A stretch of DNA of 5,594 nt, taken from positions 1 to 5,594 of the forward strand of contig CAIJZF010000380.1 of assembly GCA_903825095.1 (NCBI GenBank), read 5' to 3'. Both the position numbers and the translations under genes were made by a program. Below the pieces are notes generated by a model. It was given only the letters and a program-made list of their open reading frames with translations, searched no databases and had not been told where the DNA came from. This stretch comes from an uncultured Bacteroidota bacterium (GTDB lineage Bacteria; Bacteroidota; Bacteroidia; Chitinophagales; Chitinophagaceae). Each line of letters starts with the position of its first letter. The first letter of the stretch is position 1. Shown here piece by piece: positions 1 to 5,594 of the stretch.

Positions 1-2105
1 GGAATATAGGCCATTGGACCTGGACGGTACAAGGCGTTCATGGCAATTAAGTCGGCAAATTTATCGGGCTTTAAATCGCGTAAATGTTTTTGCATGCCCA
101 CACTTTCAAATTGAAAAGTAGCATTGGTTTCACCTCTTTGATATAAATTAAAAGTTTTGGCGTCGTCAAGTGGTATTAAATCTAAATCAATGGTAATGCC
201 ATGATTTTGTTTAATTAATTCAAGTGCCGTTTTTAAAATAGAAAGTGTTTTTAATCCCAAGAAGTCCATCTTAAGTACACCGGCTTCTTCAATTACACTT
301 CCTTCAATTTGTGTAACCCATAAAGTAGAATCCTTGGCAGTAGCCACCGGCATAATTTCAGTTAAATCGCTAGGGGCAATAATGATACCTGCTGCGTGTA
401 TACCCGTATTACGAATAGATCCTTCTAAACGTTCTGCTTCATGTAAAACGGCTGCGCGTAAATCATTGCCTTTATATATTTCTCGTAATTTTTTTACGTT
501 GTCAATATCTTCTGGCTGGTATCCTTCTCTTTCTGCCAATGATTTTTCACCTTCTTTCACCGTTAGCGGTGCATGTAAACATCTGTTTAATTCTGTACCT
601 GGTTTATCGGGAACGAGTTTGGCTAGTAAATTAGATTCAGATAAAGGCAAGTCCATTACACGGGCTACATCCTTGATACTACTTTTTGCAGCCATGGTAC
701 CATAGGTCACAATTTGTGCTACTTGTTCCTTACCATATTTATCTACTACATAGTCAATTACTTTTTGACGGCCCTCGTCATCGAAGTCCGTATCAATATC
801 GGGCATGCTCTTACGATCGGGATTTAAGAAACGCTCAAATAGTAATTGATATTTAATAGGATCAATATTGGTAATACCTATACAATAAGCCACCACAGAG
901 CCTGCGGCAGAACCTCTACCAGGCCCTACAAACACACCCATGTTTCTGCCTGCTTGAATAAAATCACTTACAATTAAAAAGTAACCTGCAAAACCCATGG
1001 TGCGAATAGTGAATAATTCAAAATCTATTCGCTCTTGTAATTCAGTGGTAATTTCAGGATATCTTTTATGTGCTCCTTCCCAGGTTAAATGTTTTAATAA
1101 TTCCCACTGATTCATATTTGCTTCCTTATGAATTTGGAATTCCTTAGGAATAGGGAAGGCAGGAAGTAGAATATCTTTTTTTAAATTTAGTACATCTACT
1201 TTGTCTACAATAGCATTGGTATTGTCAATGGACTCAGGTAAATCGCTAAATAGAGCTTTCATTTGATCCTGGGTCTTAAAATAAAATTCGTTATTCGGAA
1301 ATTTAAATCTTCTATTTTTTATTTGCAACTCATCGTTTACAAAATCGTCGAAGCCCGGAGTGGCTTGTTTTTCTCCTGTATTAATACATAATAATATATC
1401 ATGCGCATTGGCATCGTCCTCATTTATATAGTGACTATCGTTGGTGGCAATAACAGGCACTTTAAATTTCTTAGCAAACTTTAAAAGTTGCGCATTAATG
1501 GTTGCTTGCTCCGGAATTTGATGTCTTTGAATTTCGATATAATAATCTTCTCCAAAAATATCTAACCACCATTTAAATTCTTTTTCAGCCGTTGCTTCGT
1601 CTTGGTTTAAAATAGTTTGAGGAACATAAGCACCAATACAACAAGTAGTGGCAATTAAACCTTCATGGTGTTTTAAAATTAATTCTTTATCAATACGAGG
1701 ATACTTACTATACATTCCTTCAATATATCCAAGAGAAGTAAGTTTAATTAAGTTCTGATAACCCACTGCGTTTTTAGCAAGTAGCACTTGGTGGAAACGC
1801 TGGTCTTTAGCTTCCTTAGTAAATTGTTTGGCATGCCTATCTTTCACTACATAAAACTCACAACCAACAATAGGTTTCACCACAGGGGCTAAAATATCTT
1901 TCCCTTCTTTATCCTTCCCAATCACCTTTGTTTTTTTCCAAGCCTGACTTACAAATTTAAATGCCCCAAACATGTTTCCGTGATCGGTAATGGCTAAAGC
2001 GGGCATGTTATCGTCCATGGCTTTATTATATAAGCCCTCAATGGAGGCAGCCCCATCTAATAAAGAGTATTGTGTATGTACGTGTAAATGGGAAAAACTA
2101 GGCAT
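1..2105 (-). CDS. dnaE: DNA polymerase III subunit alpha (DnaE), 5' part, truncated by left edge
   Basis: Catalytic alpha subunit of the replicative DNA polymerase III holoenzyme, which extends DNA in the cytoplasm. The reading frame is open for 701 codons from the ATG at 2105 to the window edge, without a stop or frameshift; full-length homologues are roughly 1,150-1,270 residues. The N-terminal PHP domain starts with HLHVHTQYS (residues 6-14) and continues with TDHGNMFG (40-47), CEFYV (from 82), a His at 105, CC (156-157) and ATNDSHY (220-226). The polymerase core carries GPGRGSAAG (394-402) and the palm motif PDIDTDFDDEGR (435-446), whose Asp438 and Asp440 match the catalytic pair of E. 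coli DnaE (D401, D403). The third catalytic Asp is Asp614 in KMDFLGL. The visible part ends in the fingers at ALYRPGPM. The HhH, beta-clamp-binding and OB-fold regions lie outside. The start is supported because family members begin just before HLHVHT. The gene is divergent from the lipoprotein gene at 2235. Identification is very secure. Confidence 0.97.
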   Translation of the reverse strand, partial: MPSFSHLHVHTQYSLLDGAASIEGLYNKAMDDNMPALAITDHGNMFGAFKFVSQAWKKTKVIGKDKEGKDILAPVVKPIVGCEFYVVKDRHAKQFTKEAKDQRFHQVLLAKNAVGYQNLIKLTSLGYIEGMYSKYPRIDKELILKHHEGLIATTCCIGAYVPQTILNQDEATAEKEFKWWLDIFGEDYYIEIQRHQIPEQATINAQLLKFAKKFKVPVIATNDSHYINEDDANAHDILLCINTGEKQATPGFDDFVNDELQIKNRRFKFPNNEFYFKTQDQMKALFSDLPESIDNTNAIVDKVDVLNLKKDILLPAFPIPKEFQIHKEANMNQWELLKHLTWEGAHKRYPEITTELQERIDFELFTIRTMGFAGYFLIVSDFIQAGRNMGVFVGPGRGSAAGSVVAYCIGITNIDPIKYQLLFERFLNPDRKSMPDIDTDFDDEGRQKVIDYVVDKYGKEQVAQIVTYGTMAAKSSIKDVARVMDLPLSESNLLAKLVPDKPGTELNRCLHAPLTVKEGEKSLAEREGYQPEDIDNVKKLREIYKGNDLRAAVLHEAERLEGSIRNTGIHAAGIIIAPSDLTEIMPVATAKDSTLWVTQIEGSVIEEAGVLKMDFLGLKTLSILKTALELIKQNHGITIDLDLIPLDDAKTFNLYQRGETNATFQFESVGMQKHLRDLKPDKFADLIAMNALYRPGPMAYI

Positions 2106-2118
2106 TCGGTTATTGGGC

Positions 2119-2214
2119 TAAGGCTACAAATATCGTTAAAAACCAATGGCAAAAGGGCCTTAATTTTCCACAAAAAAGGGTTAAAAATGGGGTATTTATT
2201 CCTTTTTAGCCTTA
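2119..2214. repeat. Perfect 8-bp inverted repeat, one copy before each divergent gene
   Basis: TAAGGCTA at 2119-2126 and its exact reverse complement TAGCCTTA at 2207-2214 lie 80 bp apart. Read in each gene's own direction, both genes carry TAGCCTTA shortly upstream of their ATG: 13 bases before dnaE and 20 bases before the lipoprotein gene. The match extends to 11 of 12 bases (TTTGTAGCCTTA before dnaE, TTTTTAGCCTTA before the lipoprotein gene). It could be a shared operator, a transcription-start-region motif, or coincidence. The repeat itself is certain; its function is not. Confidence 0.5.
2127..2153 (-). promoter_or_regulatory. Possible dnaE promoter (Bacteroidota-type -33/-7)
   Basis: On the minus strand, TTTG (2153-2150) is followed 15 bases later by GATATTTG (2134-2127). 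The second element matches the Bacteroidota -7 consensus TAnnTTTG at five of six fixed positions. The spacer is shorter than the usual 17-23 bases, so this is a weak candidate. If it is used, transcription would start around 2120 and the dnaE leader would be only about 15 bases. Confidence 0.28.
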
Positions 2215-2228
2215 CTTAACTTAACTTG
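2211..2228 (+). repeat. Short imperfect CTTAA tandem in the lipoprotein gene leader
   Basis: The leader reads CTTA-CTTAA-CTTAA-CTTG, four imperfect copies of a pentamer, ending 6 bases before the ATG at 2235. The first copy overlaps the TAGCCTTA element. It occupies the place where a ribosome binding site would be expected and contains no Shine-Dalgarno-like sequence. It may be chance in AT-rich DNA. Confidence 0.4.
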
Positions 2229-2234
2229 CCATCG

Positions 2235-2984
2235 ATGTTAAAAAACAAGATATATCTATATATATGTATGGGGCTAGCAGCTAGCACATTAGCAAGTTGT
2301 AGTTCTTTAAAGTCTATCTCGTCAAATGTGCAAGCAAAGGCGCAGCAACTAACGACAAAAAAGCCAAGACCAGTCGAAATAAACAAAGGCAATACAGCAA
2401 ATGGTGAGATTGAATTTTTAACCAATATATCGGTAACACCCGGTAAGATTTATATTAAAAATGAATCCGACGCCATAAGTACAGAACCTGTTACAACTAG
2501 CGCTACGAATTATGAAAAAATGCCTTCTAATTTATCGGAGGTAGAAAAATTAAACTGGTTGCAATTAAAGTATTCTATTAAAATGGATATTGCGGTGGAG
2601 TCTATTGTGAATATTCCCTTACTTCAAAAAATAGATGAGTGGTGGGGCACGCCTTATAGTTTAGGAGGAAGTACAAAAAACGGTGTAGACTGCTCTTATT
2701 TTACATTGGATGTAATGAAAGACATATATAATGTGAATTTAAAACGCACTGCTGCTGAACAATATGAGCAGAGTACTAAAATTGAATGGAACGATTTAAA
2801 AGAAGGTGATTTAATTTTCTTTAAAGCCGATGGCAGAAGAAATATATCACATGTAGGCATTTACTTAGCCAATAATAAATTTGCACATGCATCAACCAGC
2901 CAAGGAGTAACCATTGGTGATTTAGCAGACCCTTACTGGCAAAGAAGATTATATAGTTTAGGCAGGGTAGCTGCGCAGAACTAA
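2235..2984 (+). CDS. NlpC/P60 family cell-wall hydrolase lipoprotein
   Basis: Predicted papain-like cysteine peptidase of the NlpC/P60 (C40) superfamily, which typically cleaves gamma-D-glutamyl-diamino-acid bonds in peptidoglycan stem peptides. The 249-residue protein begins with a lipoprotein signal: Lys3 and Lys5, a hydrophobic stretch, then lipobox LASC with the lipidated Cys at 22. No acidic surface-export signal follows the Cys, so a periplasmic-facing anchor is most likely. Residues about 25-130 are a linker/N-terminal region I cannot assign to a domain. The catalytic domain runs from about 135 (EWWGTPYSLGG) to the end, with Cys153 in GVDCSYFT, His206 in ISHVGIYL and His218 in FAHAS as the likely triad. 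Tyr after DCS, where Gly or Ala is usual, is odd. The ATG at 2235 is preferred to the in-frame TTG at 2226 because it gives a standard signal peptide. The gene is divergent from dnaE and convergent with msrA. The fold is secure; the exact bond cleaved is inferred. Confidence 0.92.
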   Translation: MLKNKIYLYICMGLAASTLASCSSLKSISSNVQAKAQQLTTKKPRPVEINKGNTANGEIEFLTNISVTPGKIYIKNESDAISTEPVTTSATNYEKMPSNLSEVEKLNWLQLKYSIKMDIAVESIVNIPLLQKIDEWWGTPYSLGGSTKNGVDCSYFTLDVMKDIYNVNLKRTAAEQYEQSTKIEWNDLKEGDLIFFKADGRRNISHVGIYLANNKFAHASTSQGVTIGDLADPYWQRRLYSLGRVAAQN

Positions 2985-3003
2985 TTAATTATTTTTTCTC
3001 TAA
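2985..3003. other. 19-bp convergent junction without visible terminator
   Basis: The lipoprotein gene and msrA end tail to tail with only 19 bases between their stop codons. The gap is AT-rich and includes a T6 run on the plus strand, but no GC-rich stem precedes it. I see no intrinsic terminator for either direction, so transcripts may overlap into the opposite gene or end by a factor-dependent route. Confidence 0.6.
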
Positions 3004-3651
3004 CTAGTCTTCTTCCTTCTTTAATTTACTAGCAAAAACCTTTTCAAATTTTTCTAGCTTAGGCCCAATTACATAACGGCAATAACCTTGACTGGTATTG
3101 TTATTATAATAATTTTGATGATAGCTTTCTGCAGAATAAAATTTAGTAAAGGCAGTAATCTCTGTAATGATAGGTTTGTCCCAAGCTTTTGCAGCTATTA
3201 ATTCTTGTTTATACTTTTCAGCAACTTCTTTTTGGTGTTCGTTATGGAAAAATATAACGCTTCTGTATTGTGGGCCTACATCATTGCCTTGTTGATTAGG
3301 TGTGGTAGGGTCATGTGTTTTCCAGTACACAGCTAAAATATCATCTAAACTAATTTTAGTAGTATCAAATGCAATTTGACATACTTCAGCATGGCCTGTA
3401 TTTTTATCACAAACTTGCTCGTAAGTAGGGTTCTCCACAAAGCCACCGCTATAACCGCTGGTTACTTTTACAACACCTTCTAATCTTTGATAAATGGCTT
3501 CGGTACACCAGAAGCAGCCCGAGCCTAGAGTAATGGTTTCAGTATGGGTCATATCTATTTTTTTAGATTTTTTTTGTTTGGTTGGTTGTGCGCAAGCCGA
3601 TAAGCATATTAAGGATAATGATAGCAAAAAGGCTTTATTTATTAGTTTCAT
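3004..3651 (-). CDS. msrA: Peptide-methionine (S)-S-oxide reductase MsrA, predicted lipoprotein
   Basis: Reduces the S-epimer of methionine sulfoxide in proteins back to methionine, repairing oxidative damage. The 215-residue protein has a lipoprotein signal (Lys2, Lys6, hydrophobic core, lipobox LSAC with Cys20) and then a basic linker KQKKSKK (25-31). The catalytic domain starts near 35. It shows GSGCFWC (43-49) with catalytic Cys46, TSGYSGG (64-70), GHAEV with Glu89, HDPTTPNQQGND (113-124), GPQYRS (126-131) and ESYHQNYY (175-182). Cys191 in GYCRYVIGPKL is the probable resolving Cys, as in MsrA forms ending in an 'YC..VI.PK' tail. Export would place it on the periplasmic side of a membrane; no acidic surface-export signal follows Cys20. 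An internal ATG at codon 34 could make a cytosolic form. No MsrB domain is fused. The gene is divergent from mutS2, with no Shine-Dalgarno sequence but an A-rich leader. Family assignment is very secure. Confidence 0.96.
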   Translation of the reverse strand: MKLINKAFLLSLSLICLSACAQPTKQKKSKKIDMTHTETITLGSGCFWCTEAIYQRLEGVVKVTSGYSGGFVENPTYEQVCDKNTGHAEVCQIAFDTTKISLDDILAVYWKTHDPTTPNQQGNDVGPQYRSVIFFHNEHQKEVAEKYKQELIAAKAWDKPIITEITAFTKFYSAESYHQNYYNNNTSQGYCRYVIGPKLEKFEKVFASKLKKEED

Positions 3652-3784
3652 AAGTAATGGCTTGTCTTTTTTGTTAAATAGGATAACGGTTTTTATCCAG
3701 TTCTAAATTATAACAAAATTTGCTTCTATTTGTTCTCATTTAGTTAATGTTTATTTAAGTAAATTCGTGCACTATTTAGAACCT
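3652..3784. promoter_or_regulatory. Divergent intergenic region between msrA and mutS2
   Basis: This 133-bp AT-rich region must supply the promoters of both genes. On the msrA strand a TAATTTAG (3710-3703) matches five of six fixed -7 positions, but no TTTG lies at the right distance. On the mutS2 strand TTTG (3729-3732) is followed after 19 bases by TATTTAAG (3752-3759), a four-of-six match with correct spacing, which would start transcription near 3766. Both are weak calls. Two inverted repeats within or at the edge of the region are listed separately. Neither gene has a Shine-Dalgarno sequence. Confidence 0.5.
3681..3698. repeat. Perfect inverted repeat GGATAA-N6-TTATCC
   Basis: Two perfect 6-bp arms (3681-3686 and 3693-3698) are separated by six bases, CGGTTT. 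The dyad lies 29 bases upstream of the msrA start and 86 bases upstream of the mutS2 start. It could be a dimeric-regulator operator or a small hairpin in the msrA leader. No poly-U tract makes it a terminator. The function is unknown. Confidence 0.4.
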
Positions 3785-3791
3785 ATGCACG
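3766..3791 (+). repeat. Inverted repeat overlapping the mutS2 start codon
   Basis: CGTGCA (3766-3771) is the exact reverse complement of TGCACG (3786-3791), with a 14-base loop. The right arm includes the TG of the mutS2 ATG. In the mRNA this would form a 6-bp stem, four of whose pairs are G-C, partly hiding the start codon. It may modulate initiation, or may simply be chance. Confidence 0.4.
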
Positions 3792-5594
3792 TATACCCGG
3801 AAAATGCCCTTTCTCAATTAGAATTTGATAAAATAACCACTATTTTATTAAACTATTGTCAGACCAATATGGGGGTAGAGCAGGTGAATGAAATGCGCAT
3901 TCATACCCATCAAAAATATATTGAAGAGGCCCTTAGGCAAACTGAAGAGTTTAAGTTTATTAAACTAGCGAACCAGTATTTTCCCACCGACTTTATTTTA
4001 GATATTAGAAAGGATTTAAAATTACTAGGCATACCTGGTGCCCAGTTAACTGGCGAGCAGTGGTTGCTTGTAAGAAAATTAAGCGATCATATTCAACAAG
4101 TATTTAAATGGTTCGATTCCGAAAGGCAAATGGCTTATTCCAATTTGTATGAAGTGGTGAAGTCGTCTTATTATGAAAAGGCCATTATTGAATGTATTGA
4201 TTTAATTATTGACGATAGAGGTTCTGTGAAGGACAAAGCTTCTGAAGACTTATCTAAAATAAGAACGCAGTTATTTAAGAAGCGTCAAGAATTGCGCCGC
4301 ATATTTGAAAAAGTAGTGCAACGATTAGCGAAGTCGGGTTATACCGCCGACATAGATGAAAGCTTTAGCAATGGCCGTAGAGTGGTGGCCGTTTTTTCTG
4401 AATATAAAAGACAGGTAAAAGGGTTTTTACATGGAGAGAGTGATAGTCGTAAAACAGCATTTATAGAACCGGAGGAAACTATTGAACTGAATAATGAGTT
4501 GTATGGATTAGAGCAAGATGAATTAAAAGAAGTACAAAAAATATTAAGAGCCTTAACGGCACAGTTAGCACCTTATTCAAGTTTGCTACTTAGCTATGCG
4601 CAAATTATTGGAAGTTTTGATTTTATAAGAGCCAAGGCATTACTTGCTATTGATATGAATGCGAATAGACCCATGGTACATAATAAAGCCATTACGCATT
4701 TAATTGAGGCCTATCATCCCTTACTATACATATATAATAAGGCATCGGGTAAGAAAACCATACCGGTTAATTTAGAATTAGATGATGAGGCGCGAATATT
4801 AATTATTAGTGGACCCAATGCAGGCGGTAAGACTGTTTCTATGAAAACCTTGGGCTTGAACCAAGTCATGTTGCAAAGTGGTTTACTAGTTCCTATGAGT
4901 GCCACTTCTCAAATGGGTATTTATAAACAATTATTTATTCAACTAGGAGATACACAAAACCTAGCCTTTGAATTAAGTACTTATTCAAGTCATTTATTAC
5001 ACATGAAGCATTTTATTGAAAATGCCAATGGTAAAACTTTGTTTTTTATAGATGAACTAGGAAGTGGAAGTGACCCGCATTTAGGAGGCGCCTTTGCAGA
5101 AGTCATATTAGAAGAATTATCACATAGACATGCACAAGGTATCGTGACCACGCATTATCTGAATTTGAAAGTAATGGCCAACCATAATAAAGGCATTATT
5201 AATGGAGCTATGCAGTTTGATGAAGTAAAGTTAGAACCACTTTATCAATTAGTAATTGGCAAGCCTGGTAGTTCATATACATTCGCCATTGCAGAGAGAA
5301 TTGGACTACCTAAACATTTAATTAATAGGGCTAGAAAATTAGTGGATACGCATCATTTTGAATTGGATAATTTATTGAATAGAACCGAACAGGATTTACA
5401 ATTAGTGCAACAGGAAAGAAAAGAACTACATAAAAAGCTAAAAGAAAATGATAGCTTGAAGACGGAACTAGATAAAGTGCTAAACAAAGAAAAGCATATT
5501 CAACAAATTGAATTATTAAAAGAACAGAATAGGGTGTCGGAAGAAAAATTTGCTTATTTAAAAGATATGGAGCGAAAAATAAAGCAAATCGCAC
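3785..5594 (+). CDS. mutS2: MutS2 family ATPase / endonuclease, 5' part, truncated by right edge
   Basis: MutS2 proteins are MutS-like dimeric ATPases that lack the mismatch-recognition domains of MutS1. Known members suppress homologous recombination, act in oxidative DNA damage repair, or split collided ribosomes, depending on species. Some 603 codons are visible, without a stop or frameshift; relatives are about 780-830 residues. The protein opens with MHVYPENALSQLEFDKI, as expected for family N-termini, and a helical core/clamp fills about 10-320. The ATPase domain has Walker A GPNAGGKT (343-350), GDTQN (388-392), STYSSH (398-403), Walker B FFIDELGSGSDP (420-431, Asp423-Glu424) and TTHY (455-458). 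A charged coiled-coil stretch follows from about 515 to the edge. The KOW and nuclease-type Smr domains, if present, lie outside. The ATG at 3785 is chosen over an in-frame GTG at 3767, which would add six residues with no family support. It is distinguished from mutS1 by position, size and absence of the N-terminal domains. Confidence 0.95.
   Translation, partial: MHVYPENALSQLEFDKITTILLNYCQTNMGVEQVNEMRIHTHQKYIEEALRQTEEFKFIKLANQYFPTDFILDIRKDLKLLGIPGAQLTGEQWLLVRKLSDHIQQVFKWFDSERQMAYSNLYEVVKSSYYEKAIIECIDLIIDDRGSVKDKASEDLSKIRTQLFKKRQELRRIFEKVVQRLAKSGYTADIDESFSNGRRVVAVFSEYKRQVKGFLHGESDSRKTAFIEPEETIELNNELYGLEQDELKEVQKILRALTAQLAPYSSLLLSYAQIIGSFDFIRAKALLAIDMNANRPMVHNKAITHLIEAYHPLLYIYNKASGKKTIPVNLELDDEARILIISGPNAGGKTVSMKTLGLNQVMLQSGLLVPMSATSQMGIYKQLFIQLGDTQNLAFELSTYSSHLLHMKHFIENANGKTLFFIDELGSGSDPHLGGAFAEVILEELSHRHAQGIVTTHYLNLKVMANHNKGIINGAMQFDEVKLEPLYQLVIGKPGSSYTFAIAERIGLPKHLINRARKLVDTHHFELDNLLNRTEQDLQLVQQERKELHKKLKENDSLKTELDKVLNKEKHIQQIELLKEQNRVSEEKFAYLKDMERKIKQIA

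Larger units (their letters stand above)
2106..2234. promoter_or_regulatory. Divergent intergenic region between dnaE and the NlpC/P60 gene
   Basis: This 129-bp AT-rich gap must hold the promoters and leaders of both flanking genes. Neither start codon is preceded by a purine-rich Shine-Dalgarno sequence, which is usual in Bacteroidota. A weak dnaE promoter candidate is annotated separately. For the lipoprotein gene I found no good match to the Bacteroidota consensus (TTTG, about 19 bases, TAnnTTTG). A short dyad AAGGGCCTT lies near the middle (2153-2161). The matched TAAGGCTA/TAGCCTTA pair is listed separately. No open reading frame of note is present. Confidence 0.6.

Noticed and set aside
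334..705. A 123-codon plus-strand open frame inside dnaE
   Set aside because: It lies wholly antisense to the catalytic core of dnaE, has no recognisable domain and is a shadow of conserved coding sequence.
2226..2234. TTG start three codons upstream of the lipoprotein ATG
   Set aside because: It would only prepend Met-Pro-Ser before a normal signal peptide; the ATG at 2235 gives a standard lipoprotein N-terminus.
2272..2286. GCTAGCAGCTAGC near-palindrome
   Set aside because: It encodes the hydrophobic Leu-Ala-Ala-Ser part of the signal peptide and is explained by codon choice; no regulatory role is supported.
2216..2425. Minus-strand 69-codon frame opposite the lipoprotein signal region
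   Set aside because: It is antisense to a clear gene, without family similarity or its own regulatory signals.
2964..2998. GCAG/CTGC stem with a downstream T run as a terminator of the lipoprotein gene
   Set aside because: The stem is only 4 bp, sits inside the coding sequence, and is separated from the T run by more than ten bases.
3029..3057. Inverted repeat CTAG-c-AAAAA / TTTTT-CTAG near the msrA 3' end, considered as a terminator
   Set aside because: The stem is almost all A-T with a bulge, lies within conserved msrA codons, and no U tract follows it in either direction.
3494..3706. Plus-strand 70-codon frame opposite the msrA 5' end
   Set aside because: Its hydrophobic look comes from the complement of the A-rich msrA leader and linker; it is a shadow of msrA.
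4714..4905. Minus-strand 63-codon frame inside mutS2
   Set aside because: It is antisense to the Walker A region of mutS2, which is strongly conserved coding sequence.
5331..5594. Minus-strand 87-codon hydrophobic frame at the right edge
   Set aside because: It is antisense to the mutS2 coiled coil; Lys/Glu/Leu-rich codons read backwards give Phe/Leu-rich sequence that mimics a membrane protein.

Overview
The window looks like an ordinary chromosomal stretch from a Bacteroidota (Bacteroidetes) bacterium. Evidence for this is the AT-rich DNA, the absence of purine-rich Shine-Dalgarno sequences before all four genes, two lipoproteins, and DnaE and MutS2 sequences of the Bacteroidota type. The cell-wall hydrolase resembles, from memory, a family common in Chitinophagaceae, so that family is a tentative guess only. 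No mobile element, RNA gene, CRISPR array or sign of recent transfer is visible.

Layout. Four protein genes occupy almost all of the window and alternate in strand, so each is probably transcribed alone. (1) Positions 1-2105, minus strand: the first 701 codons of dnaE, the replicative DNA polymerase III alpha subunit; its 3' part lies outside the left edge. (2) A 129-bp divergent gap (2106-2234). (3) 2235-2984, plus strand: an NlpC/P60-fold peptidoglycan hydrolase lipoprotein. (4) A convergent junction of only 19 bp. (5) 3004-3651, minus strand: a peptide methionine sulfoxide reductase (msrA) with a lipoprotein signal. (6) A 133-bp divergent gap (3652-3784). (7) 3785-5594, plus strand: the first 603 codons of mutS2, cut by the right edge within the coiled coil after the ATPase domain. 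Neither truncated gene contains an in-frame stop or frameshift within the window.

How the genes relate. These are housekeeping functions: replication, wall remodelling, repair of oxidised protein, and MutS2 (recombination control, ribosome rescue or oxidative DNA damage, depending on species). They do not form one pathway. The only functional pairing worth noting is msrA with mutS2, which share a divergent promoter region and could both respond to oxidative stress.

I did not find a convincing undescribed system. The points most worth checking are small. The dnaE and hydrolase genes have a matched 8-bp element just before each start. msrA has A7 and A8 runs plus an internal start between its export signal and its catalytic domain. 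The hydrolase has an unusual Tyr beside its catalytic Cys. The DnaE PHP domain looks intact in its metal ligands. A short hairpin overlaps the mutS2 start codon.
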